Below the pieces are notes generated by a model that was not told the DNA's origin, did not search any database, and saw only the letters and a program-made list of their open reading frames with translations. From the NCBI GenBank assembly GCA_013214965.1, contig JABSRU010000028.1, forward strand, positions 1-38,377: a stretch of 38,377 nt of DNA, written 5' to 3'. Source of the stretch: Gammaproteobacteria bacterium. GTDB lineage: Bacteria > Pseudomonadota > Gammaproteobacteria > Enterobacterales > Psychrobiaceae. The translations under genes were made by a program, and so were the position numbers. Positions 9,115 through 16,783 of this stretch are shown here, piece by piece. Each line of letters starts with the position of its first letter. Position 1 is the stretch's first letter.

Positions 9115-9453
9115 ATGAAACCAGCGTTAAAGGCAGCGTTATGTTCAGGTTTAATTTTTCCAGGTTGTGGTTATTTTTCTATTGGTCATTACCGTCGTGG
9201 TTTTCTTACGTTGCTGGTAGCACTAAGTTGTTTAGCGATTGTCGTTATCGACACTTACCACAAAGCGCGCACTGTCGCCGATCAGCTGTTGGAAAATGGT
9301 CAATTATCGATAAATATGGCTCAAGTACAGCAGTTATTAGCACAAACGGAAGATACGTTTGAGCCAATGTTGCTCAGTTTAAGCTATGGCATGTTAGTTA
9401 GTGTTTGGATTTTTAGTGTGGTTGATGGCTATCGCTTAGGGCGTAATCAATAG
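9115..9453 (+). CDS. Small two-helix membrane protein of unknown function
   Basis: ATG 9115 follows CGGAG (9104-9108) at six bases and gives 112 residues; an in-frame GTG lies just before it. Two hydrophobic stretches are visible: about residues 8-45 (LIFPGCGYFSIGHYRRGFLTLLVAL and onward, probably a hairpin or one long segment) and about 84-103 (LLSLSYGMLVSVWIFSVVDGYRLG). The opening 'GLIFPGCGYFSIGHYRRG' with small residues and a basic turn recalls TM2-type small membrane proteins, but I cannot name the family with confidence. It stands alone between the divergent nrd operon and a downstream pseudogene. Confidence 0.65.
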   Translation: MKPALKAALCSGLIFPGCGYFSIGHYRRGFLTLLVALSCLAIVVIDTYHKARTVADQLLENGQLSINMAQVQQLLAQTEDTFEPMLLSLSYGMLVSVWIFSVVDGYRLGRNQ

Positions 9454-9484
9454 TTCATCATTCGAGCGTAATTTTGATCCCAAT

Positions 9485-10396
9485 CAATGTGATGCATGCC
9501 ATTAGGTACATGCCTGTCATGGTGATTGGCCAGTAAAGCCAACACTGCCTTTAGTACCGGGTCATGAAGGCGTTGGGGAGATTGTTGAGATTGGTGCGGA
9601 AATTCATCATCTCAAGCTAGGAGATCGAGTCGGGATCCCTTGGCTGTATTCTGCTTGTGGTCAATGTGATTACTGCCTTGAAGGCCGGGAAACTCTGTGC
9701 CTTGAGCAACAAAATGCGGGTTATTCTATTGATGGTTCATTTGCCGAATATTGTCTAGCAAATGGCGAATATGTGGTTAAAGTACCCGATGGTTTAAGTT
9801 CTGTCGATGCTGCACCACTGTTTTGTGCTGGAGTCACGACCTACAAAGCGCTTAAAGTTAGTGAGGTTAAACCGGGGCAGTGGATGGCCATTGTTGGTGT
9901 TGGTGGTTTAGGTCATCTTGCTATTCAATATGCGGTGGCAATGGGGATGAAAGTTATCGCCGTTGATACCGGCCAAGAAAAAATGGCGTTGGCTAAAAAG
10001 CTCGGCGCGGTTCATTGCATTGATTTTATGCAGGATAAGCCGTCTGAAAAAATCAAAGAATTGATTGGTGGTGTTCATGGTGTGGTCTGTACTGCCGCTT
10101 CTAAAGTAGCCTTTGAAGAGTCTTATCGATCGGTCCGCCGTGGTGGAACTTTTGTGTTAGTTGGCTTACCACCGGAAGAAATGCCAGTACCAATTTTCGA
10201 TACTGTGCTCAATGGCATCAAATTAGTTGGTTCCATTGTAGGTACCCGTAAAGATCTTAAAGAATGTCTGCAATTTGCCGCAGACGGCAAAGTGAAAGCG
10301 ATTATTGAAGTAAAATCAATGAATGACATCAATGAGATATTTAGCGATATGGAGCAGGGTGAAATTACCGGCCGTGTCGTGATAAGTATGGAATAG
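9485..10396 (+). pseudogene. 5'-truncated zinc alcohol dehydrogenase (adhP-like) remnant
   Basis: A medium-chain Zn alcohol dehydrogenase lacking roughly the first 35 residues; no start codon precedes the homology. The first recognisable codons read QCDACH, then an in-frame TAG at 9503-9505, then [12 protein letters not shown], where AdhP relatives have CHTDLH; the catalytic-zinc region is therefore damaged. The rest is open to 10396. It shows GHEGVGE, the structural-zinc cysteines in [15 protein letters not shown], and the Rossmann motif [17 protein letters not shown] at 9773 could start a 207-residue product, but that would lack both zinc sites, so I regard the locus as dead. The preceding gene ends only about 30 bases upstream. 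Confidence 0.8.
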
Positions 10397-10719
10397 GTGG
10401 CTTTGAGAATATTACGATATGTTAGTTAACCTGAGCTTGGGATAAGAAACTTTACCAAATAACGCTATTTAAATGATTATCGGCGTTATTTTTATTCGAA
10501 ATAGCCAGCTATTCGCTCGTAAAAATGCCTTGATACCCACCTAAATCTCGTCACTGGGTCACACGAGCTGATGTTTTGTTTTTAATTACACACTTTAAAA
10601 TTAAAGCATCTTATATCTCATATTGATACTTCACTCTTTATCTCGAGTTCAGGTTAGTTAAGATGTAAAAAACAGGTTTAATTGTTTAAAAAGAAACCTA
10701 TTTTATTAGAAATTACAAT
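10397..10719. other. Intergenic stretch without a gene
   Basis: No convincing coding frame. It holds two hairpins. AAATAACGC (10457-10465) with GCGTTATTT (10483-10491), then TTTATT, is a plausible terminator for the adhP remnant. AGGTTT (10674-10679) with AAACCT (10694-10699), followed on the minus strand by a T-run, is a plausible terminator for the protease remnant. I see nothing else in it. Confidence 0.5.
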
Positions 10720-11400
10720 TTAATTGTTGATGTTTGCAATGACTTCTTTTGAACAAGTCCCAGCTTCGTTACATAGTTTGTAAATAAAGCTATCACTAGT
10801 GTTTTCTTGTATTTTACCGATAAACAAACCATAATGATTTAAGGTGGCGATAAGGATGTTATCACGATAAATATGAATTAATTCATGTACATGTTAATAA
10901 TCAGAGTTCCAATTTAAATAGATTTCGATGGCTTCTGGGGAATATGTCTCAATATGTGTTACCTCAAGTTTGAATGGATCACCGTGGCCTGAACCAACAA
11001 CAATAGCGTCTGTTTTACAGTCTTGGTCAGCGTCAATAACAGTTAATTTTACTTGGTAAGTGCCTGGCGTTGAATAGAAGCTTAAAGGGTATTGTTGATC
11101 TGACGTATTGCCGTCACCGAAGTTCCAATGCCATTGTTCAATGTTATTAGAAATTCGGTACTTGTGTCATTAAACTCAACAACTAGATCAAAACGTTGTT
11201 ATTAAAATCAGCCGTTGGAGCATGACCATTCGACGTTACTACGATGGCCTGAGTCGTACTGTTACTATTATTTTTTTTGATCTTTGACTCTTAATGTCAG
11301 CTGAGAATTTAGCGACTGGGGAAGTTGAAGTGGCTTCTTTGACCGTCACGGTTGCTGTTTTTTCGGCGTCTATTAACCGAGCCAGCTTTATTTTACCCGT
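10720..11400 (-). pseudogene. Detached C-terminal PKD/FN3-like tail of the split M4 protease gene
   Basis: Read on the minus strand across several frames, this encodes the end of one PKD domain (LIDAEKTATVTVKE) and the start of the next (SPVAKFSADI). Further on come FDLVVEFNDTSTEF, IEQWHWNFGDG and TPGTYQVKLTVIDADQDC. After a short linker there is a fibronectin-type-III-like segment (HIYRDNILIATLNHYGLFIGKI) ending at TAA 10720-10722. At least three frame changes are visible, one within the A8 run (plus-strand T8, 11271-11278), and there is an in-frame TAA after LNWNSDY. The first fragment completes the PKD domain that breaks off at 13171. I infer that this is the displaced 3' end of the protease gene. 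Confidence 0.7.
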
Positions 11401-11486
11401 TAACTAGGGCACTATGTGACAGGACACCTCAAGATTGGTAAATATTTTACACATCTTGTATCTTGGGCCTAATTGTAAGGTAGTGT

Positions 11487-12044
11487 ATGGTTAAACATTC
11501 AAATACAGCGCGTGTAGATGTGCTTGTGAACAGAAGCTCTCTAGGTTTTACACTTATTGAATTAGTACTAGTAATTATTGTTCTTGGTATCCTTGCTGTT
11601 GTAGCTGCACCTAAGTTTATTAACATCAGTGGTGATGCTCGAGCCAGTGTAGTACAGAATATTTATGGTTCAATCAAAGAATCTTTGAAGATGACAAGAG
11701 TGAAAGGTCTCATTAATGGTATGAAAGAAAACGGTGGAGAAATTTTTGCATCGCCAATTGGCGACTATGAATTTTTTAATGGTTATCCAGAAACTAAAAG
11801 TGAAGCCACTAATCCCAATTTGTTTTTTTTGCAGCTAACTATGGAGCTGGGTCATGAGATTAGTAACATAAGTAATAATTCAACTAGGCAGATAGATTAC
11901 GATAGTGGTTTACACTCATATGAAAATAATAACGTTTCGCGTGTTGGTTATGGAACTGGGAATTTAAGCGATTCATCTTGCTATGTTGAATATCAGTTAA
12001 GTACCAAGGGACATTCATTTTTTATTGATACAAGCAAATGTTAG
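11487..12044 (+). CDS. MshA-like type IV prepilin
   Basis: A 185-residue prepilin with the class III signal SSLG^FTLIE, followed by the hydrophobic helix LVLVIIVLGILAVVAA and PKFINISGDARAS, the look of MSHA-type major pilins. Glu at +5 of the mature protein is present. A C-terminal pair of cysteines (SSCYVEY and DTSKC, the last residue) could form the D-region disulfide. The start ATG 11487 has AAGG upstream but makes a 20-residue leader, long for this class; GTG at 11526 would give a short leader but lacks a clear ribosome site. It is an orphan, with no msh or pil genes nearby, and the only intact gene within the insert that splits the protease. Confidence 0.8.
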   Translation: MVKHSNTARVDVLVNRSSLGFTLIELVLVIIVLGILAVVAAPKFINISGDARASVVQNIYGSIKESLKMTRVKGLINGMKENGGEIFASPIGDYEFFNGYPETKSEATNPNLFFLQLTMELGHEISNISNNSTRQIDYDSGLHSYENNNVSRVGYGTGNLSDSSCYVEYQLSTKGHSFFIDTSKC

Positions 12045-12550
12045 CTATTTAAATTCTATTTAATTTCCCTACAAGCATAAAAATCCGACACTCGGCAGGC
12101 TAAATTCATTACTTTTCCCTGACGCTACCTTGCGCGTATCCAGCGAAGAGATCACTCGATCCCACTCACCTGAGTTTAAAGCTAAGGTGGCATTAGCTGC
12201 AGCTAAAGGCAACAACCCTAATATTAAATAAGCTATTTTAGTTTTTATCGATAGATCGAGATGTTTTTTTTTTTCATATGGAGAGATCTATATCGATCTG
12301 AAATTTAATTTAAGAAAAGTGGCTAGCCTGTTATTTTTAGTCAAATCAATTACTTTATTCGTTTAACTCAATCATTTTTATTGTTGGTGGTTATTCTACG
12401 TCATGCGTTGTAATCCTTTGTAATTCCTCTGTACTAACGCATGCTTCCTCGATAGTGTCACTGATACTTTCTAAGTTCTGTCATTGAAGTGAGCCACTTT
12501 GACATCGAAGATGTGGTTTGCTTTTTGAACATACAAATTTGGTGAATACC
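12045..12550. other. Non-coding stretch with two inverted repeats and an IS scrap
   Basis: Apart from the IS fragment at 12151-12231, no gene is visible. ATCGATAGATC (12247-12257) pairs with GATCTATATCGAT (12285-12297), allowing a two-base bulge, around a loop that contains eleven T. CATGCGTT (12402-12409) and AACGCATG (12436-12443) are perfect arms 26 bases apart, about 108 bases before the regulator pseudogene, and might be a relic operator. The sequence is very AT-rich. Confidence 0.45.
12151..12231 (+). mobile_element. Fragment of an IS3-type transposase orfA
   Basis: Frame 1 reads ITRSHSPEFKAKVALAAAKG and then NNPNIK and stop. The segment HSPEFKAKVALAAAKG is the well-known N-terminal helix of IS3-family OrfA proteins; after the Gly the similarity ends. 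There is no start, no helix-turn-helix remainder and no orfB, so this is only a scrap, 26 codons long. I did not recognise terminal inverted repeats. It suggests that the insert in the protease gene arrived with, or was shaped by, an IS element. Confidence 0.55.
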
Positions 12551-13169
12551 ATGAATAACAACATGATAGTGTCAATTGTAGTCGAGGGGTCGCTGATGAC
12601 CTGCGAGTCAACGAATAATATTATTATTCTTCTGAAAATGTTTGATATGGATATTGAACTACACACATTCGACGGCTATGAACCCAATTTGAGTTTGCAG
12701 GCTGATTGGGTTTTTTAGATGCAAGTCTCTATAATTTAAATGATTGTGGAAATTCAGAATTTGCTAAAATAACGCTAACTTCTAATCTCACTATTTTAAT
12801 GCAACACGACAATGTACGTCAGAACATTCCTGTCTGCTCGCAGGCATTAAAGGGGGGGGTTATAGCGACGATCGGTTAGAGCTTGTGATGAAAGGACTGA
12901 CATCGGTATTCAGTCGGGAATTATGGTTTACTAGAGAAGTGCTTAATGACGTTATTATATATTTATTAAATACCAACTGCGTACCAAGTAAAAAACAATT
13001 AATTTCACCGAAAAAAGTATTAACTAAACAAGAGATGATAATAACTAATATGGTATGTCAGGGTTCGAGAAATAACGAAGTTGCTGCTAGCCTAAACATT
13101 AGTGCTCATACTGTAAATACACATATCCATAATGTCTATCGAAAAACGGATTCACATAATCGTGTTCAA
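12551..13169 (+). pseudogene. Broken VpsT/CsgD-like LuxR-family regulator
   Basis: Joined across frames, this is a LuxR-type regulator. The N-terminal degenerate receiver part (MNNNMIVSIVVEGSL and onward) runs into a T6 run (12711-12716), where the frame shifts to FLDASLYNLND. A G8 run (12852-12859) shifts it again to YSDDRLELVMKGL. The joined product then has WFTR (12924-12935), which fits the W[FLM][TS]R c-di-GMP-binding motif of VpsT. The helix-turn-helix follows: LTKQEMIITNMV, NNEVAASLNISAHTVNTHIHNVYRK. It is cut at NRVQ (13169), where the sequence becomes antisense to the protease PKD domain. Two homopolymer slips and a lost C-terminus make it a pseudogene unless slippage is used. Confidence 0.75.
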
Positions 13170-13170
13170 C

Positions 13171-15133
13171 CACGTGTTGACCTTCGGCTGTCGAACCGTC
13201 GCCAAAATCCCAGCTAATTTTAGTCAACCAGCCATCGCTGTCGGTAGTGCTATCCGTAAACTTAACCTTTAGTTTGTCTGGAGCCCAGAAAAAATCAACA
13301 ATCGGTGCGACATTCGGAGCTTCAAAGTGGGTTGCAAGTAATTTAACGTTTTGATAGGACGTGTGGCCATGGACGCCTACATACCAGTTACCTGGCATGT
13401 CTTTAGCCACGGTGACTTTACAATTGTTATTATTACCTGATTTGAATGTTCGACAATAAGAAGATACGCTACTTGGAAGTAGATTTTTTCGAATAGCGAT
13501 ATTGGCATTTTCGTTGCTGCTATCACCATCAGATAGAGAGAAATTCAGATTGTTTGTGCCTTTAGGAACGGTAATTTTATAGTACTTAGTAGTGCCGTGC
13601 TCACCGGATATCACTTGAGCGACCTTGTTGACTAGCTCTACGGTGTCGGCCGGTGGCAGCGGAGGCAGCGGAGGTGAACAAGGGGTGATCCCTACCGCTT
13701 CAAAGGCTGTTACCACATCGGCTTTACTATATTTTAAATCCTTAGCGGCTTTTTTTGCCCCACAAGCGCCTTGATACATCAAACTGTTCTTCGTCCAATA
13801 GAGTTTGTTCGCAATTCCAAAGGGTATGAATGCTTTCTTAGGATCCCACCCTGATAAGTGAGCCAAGGTATAATATGCTTTGTTGAATATACCCGATGAG
13901 AAATGAACATTTATACCATCAGAATAATCTTTGTAATGCCCAAGAGAGCGCCCATCTTTAGTTGGATCTTCGAAATGACGCATCGCTTCTTTATTTTTCA
14001 TTACCGCTGCGCCAGTCAGCCAGTCGACTTTGCCGTTCACATAAAATTCTGTTGCTTCTGCAGCGATATCAGAATAGGCTTCATTCATGCCACCAGACTC
14101 ATTTTCATACTTTAAATTAGAGTATCGTTCTGTATAGCCATGAGATGCTTCATGAGCGACAATATTGAGTGTTGTGAGTGGATACATGTCATTGAACACT
14201 AAATGTCCACCGCCCCAGAATGCGTTGTGGACGTTTTTCCCATAATGGACAATCTGAAGTAACTTACCAATGATTGGGGTATCGTTGAGGTAGTCTTTAT
14301 ACATATTAAGTGTGGCTTGACCGAAGAAGTGCGCATCGTTTAGGGGGCTATATGCGCCGTTAATCTCTTTGTGGGTGTTCTCTGGGCAGGGGATATCATC
14401 ACCAGATGTTTGATGTTTGCGTCGACCGTTATCACGCCATCGGATAATAGCTCACAATCATTACCGTCTACGGTAACATTAAACTTGGGGTAGTCGACTC
14501 CGTATTGATATTTCCCTATTTTAATATTGCCACCAGGTCCGGTGCCGACCGCGTCAAAAGTAAGACCATTCCATTTCTGTAGTATTTTTTCCGTGTTTGC
14601 GTCTATTCGAACATATGGCCGAGCCGGTGTATTGCCAAAGATTACATAATTGACTTCATAAACATATTGAGCAGTGTTGGTTGAATCAATGTGTATTTTC
14701 AGCTCGACATTGGTGTTTTTGGCACGTTTTGTTGTTTGGCTATTTTTTGTATCTCTAGTGCCTGTTTTTTGGTGATAATATTTTGCTTGTTTTTTAAGTC
14801 ATTTTTAAGTTCGGTAACGACAAACCCTGATAGATTACGCTTAGCTCCATGCTTAGTGACATCAGCGACCACGGCATAGTTCTCAACTTCGACACCGCCA
14901 TAGTATTGTTGTAGTTTTTATTTTTTCTGTCCTGAGGGCAATGTGTGTTCGACCGCTGTTCGTAGGTCGATTGTTTCCCCGTTGATAGTGAAAAATGAAT
15001 GGCCACTGCGGGTCATCGTGTTGTTGATATTGGTTAACTTGTTGGCATCTTGAATCGTCGCTGCATATACTTGTGACGCAATGGCCAATGTTAATAAACT
15101 GGATAATGTTGTAATTTTTGTTTTTAATAACAT
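13171..15133 (-). pseudogene. Disrupted vibriolysin-like M4 metalloprotease (5' and catalytic part)
   Basis: A secreted thermolysin-family (M4) zinc protease gene, broken. It begins at ATG 15131-15133 behind GGAGA, with a signal peptide ending in SQVYA^A. The propeptide is stopped by an in-frame TAA at 14918-14920, after LPSGQKK; the same frame continues as KLQQYYGGVEVENY. Frameshifts follow near 14720 and near 14420. The catalytic part is then open from 14304: AHEASHGYTE (zinc HExxH), GGMNEAYSD (third ligand Glu) and DGINVHFSSGIFN (catalytic His). A Pro-rich linker, a PPC-like beta domain and the first half of a PKD domain (WDFGDGSTAEGQHV) come next. There the gene breaks off; its tail lies at 10720-11400. 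Such enzymes are typical type II secretion cargo. Confidence 0.85.
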
Positions 15134-15361
15134 TTGTATTCTCCGCTCTTTAGCGTTATTGCTAAGAATGATGATGTTTGTCCTTACTAAGTGCTTAATA
15201 GTTATTATTAGAAATAGAAGGATGTAGCCATTCTATTGGATATTTTTTGTACTTTATATCGTGTGTTTCTGTGATTTTTAATACGTTAATTGATAAGTGT
15301 GGTATATATTTAGTAGATGAATTTGTTACCAATCGTTACCAAAAGTCTGGGAGGTATAATT
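15134..15361. other. Divergent intergenic region between the protease remnant and fpr
   Basis: Very AT-rich. It holds a short CGCT/AGCG hairpin next to the protease ribosome site and a direct repeat of GTTACCAA (15325-15332 and 15335-15342) just before the fpr ribosome site. No gene, and no promoter that I can place with confidence. Confidence 0.35.
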
Positions 15362-16105
15362 ATGGCGAAGTGGATTAAAGCTAAAGTTATTGAAAATATA
15401 CAGTGGCATTCTCGCTTGTTTAGTTTGCGAATTGAAGCTGATTTACCACCTTTCATGGCGGGGCAATTTACCAAATTAGCATTGGAAATTAATGGTGCTC
15501 GGTTAGCCCGTGCTTACTCTTTTGTTAACTCACCTAATCAGTCGATTCATGAATTTTATTATGTCAGCGTTGACGATGGCGGTTTGTCTCCGCAATTGGC
15601 TAAATTGACCGTCGGTGACTCGGTACTGGTGTCAGAACAAGCCAGTGGATTCTTCACTTTAGATGATATTCCTGCGGGCAAGGAGTTGTGGTTGCTGTCG
15701 ACTGGGACTGCAATCGGTCCCTATTTATCAATATTAGCGACAGCTGGCTTAGTCGAACGCTTTGAATATATTGTGCTGGTTCATTGTGTGCGTCATTTAG
15801 AAGATTTAAGTTACCGCAGTGAAATAGCAGACTTAGTCGAACAATACCGTGGCAGGCTAGTTTATCTACCTATTGTTACTCGCCAGGTTCAGCCTGAGAT
15901 GTTATCGGAGCGTGTACCGAGCTTGATTGAGAATGGTTTGTTGGCAGCAAAGGCCAAGGTTGATTTAGATCCTGACACCAGTCAGGTGATGATTTGTGGT
16001 AATCCTGAGATGGTGCGTGCCACCACAGAGATGTTATTATCGCTCGGCTTCAGTAAAAATTTACGTCGGGCACCGGGTAATATAACGGTCGAGAATTATT
16101 GGTAA
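15362..16105 (+). CDS. fpr: Ferredoxin/flavodoxin-NADP+ reductase
   Basis: FAD enzyme that passes electrons between NADPH and ferredoxin or flavodoxin in the cytoplasm, feeding Fe-S biogenesis and redox defence. Motifs are RAYSFVNSP (FAD), LSTGTAIGPYLSIL (NADP pyrophosphate), MICGNPEMV, and the C-terminal ENITVENYW-like end, here NITVENYW, with the aromatic last residue of bacterial FPRs. I start at ATG 15362, seven bases after GGGAGG (15349-15354), for 247 residues (E. coli Fpr 248). A longer reading from 15317 has no ribosome site. The MAPEG gene follows after 30 bases. Confidence 0.93.
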   Translation: MAKWIKAKVIENIQWHSRLFSLRIEADLPPFMAGQFTKLALEINGARLARAYSFVNSPNQSIHEFYYVSVDDGGLSPQLAKLTVGDSVLVSEQASGFFTLDDIPAGKELWLLSTGTAIGPYLSILATAGLVERFEYIVLVHCVRHLEDLSYRSEIADLVEQYRGRLVYLPIVTRQVQPEMLSERVPSLIENGLLAAKAKVDLDPDTSQVMICGNPEMVRATTEMLLSLGFSKNLRRAPGNITVENYW

Positions 16106-16135
16106 CTAATTGAACAAAATTAAAAAGGAAAAAGG

Positions 16136-16522
16136 ATGTCTACCATCATCATTTGTAGTTTAATCGCGGTATGTTTACCTTATTTGGCTAAAGTGCCATT
16201 AGGGATTGCGATGAATAGAGAAAGTCGCTACGACAATAAAAACCCACGGGAACAACAAGCGCGGTTAACTGGCTTTGGGGCACGGACATTAGCAGCTCAT
16301 CAAAATTCATTTGAAGCATTAATTATTTTTGGCGTCGCGATAGCGGTAGTCTTAGCAACAAATACCACGACTGCCACGGTGGAATATTTGGCCATCACCC
16401 ATATTGTGGCACGAGTGATTTATTGTGTGATGTATTATATTAATCAGGATAAGCTACGCAGCTTGAGTTGGTTTGTGGCAACGGCTTGTCCACTTGCAAT
16501 GATTTGGTTAGCTATTCCTTAG
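16136..16522 (+). CDS. MAPEG-family membrane protein
   Basis: 128 residues with about four hydrophobic helices. The family mark is the polar loop and helix RTLAAHQNSFEAL, preceded by a conserved Arg/Asn-rich loop (AMNRESRYDNKNPREQQARL). MAPEG proteins in eukaryotes conjugate glutathione or act in eicosanoid metabolism; for bacterial relatives the substrate is generally unknown, and I name none. AGGAAAAAGG precedes the start. It probably shares the fpr transcript, and its last 11 bases overlap the convergent small gene on the other strand. Confidence 0.8.
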   Translation: MSTIIICSLIAVCLPYLAKVPLGIAMNRESRYDNKNPREQQARLTGFGARTLAAHQNSFEALIIFGVAIAVVLATNTTTATVEYLAITHIVARVIYCVMYYINQDKLRSLSWFVATACPLAMIWLAIP

Positions 16523-16688
16523 GCGTGCTATTAGTTTCTGCTTCTTTAGCGGTAATAGCCCGTTGTTGTTTGCGATAAACCGATAGTTGTTCATAAAAAT
16601 TGTCCCAGACACAGGGGGCACAAGCACCACCGCCGCAACAATCGTCATCTAAGGGTTTTGTTGGTTTTTCGACTAGCTCTTCAGGCAT
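16512..16688 (-). CDS. Small oxidoreductase-like (PF09791-type) cysteine-rich protein
   Basis: A 58-residue frame on the minus strand, from ATG (16688-16686) to TAG (16514-16512). The centre DDDCCGGGACAPCVWDNFYEQL has the CCGGGCxxCVW pattern of the 'oxidoreductase-like, N-terminal' domain, found as small stand-alone proteins in many gammaproteobacteria. The four cysteines suggest metal or redox chemistry, but the function is not established. GAGA lies just upstream of the start. Its 3' end overlaps the MAPEG gene by 11 bases, tail to tail. The family pattern makes me fairly sure this is a real gene despite its size. Confidence 0.8.
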   Translation of the reverse strand: MPEELVEKPTKPLDDDCCGGGACAPCVWDNFYEQLSVYRKQQRAITAKEAETNSTPKE

Positions 16689-16734
16689 GACTTATTGTTC
16701 TCAACTATCTATTCTCAACTTTTAGCTATCATAA

Positions 16735-16764
16735 CAAAAAAGCCGCCCGAAGGCGGCTTTCTTT
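16735..16764 (-). terminator. Rho-independent terminator of pckA
   Basis: AGCCGCC (16741-16747), loop CGAA, GGCGGCT (16752-16758). On the minus strand the stem is followed by TTTTTTG, and on the plus strand by TTCTTT, so it may work both ways. It lies 20 bases after the pckA stop. Confidence 0.9.
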
Positions 16765-16783
16765 AGTCTAACAACTTTAATAG

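Noticed and set aside
9773-10396. Working 207-residue dehydrogenase from GTG 9773
   Set aside because: Clear AdhP homology continues upstream in the same frame, including the zinc cysteines; the GTG is an internal codon without a ribosome site.
12885-13217. Complete 110-residue LuxR protein
   Set aside because: The N-terminal part lies upstream in other frames, and the last 16 residues are antisense to the protease PKD domain.
13099-14304. Complete 401-residue metalloprotease
   Set aside because: It lacks signal peptide and propeptide, which lie upstream in other frames with a stop codon, and its last 24 residues are antisense to the regulator fragment.
9454-15133. Sequencing error as the cause of all frameshifts in the decay zone
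   Set aside because: Lesions are of several kinds (nonsense, missing 5' end, indels, split gene) and confined to this zone; the flanking operons of similar composition show none.
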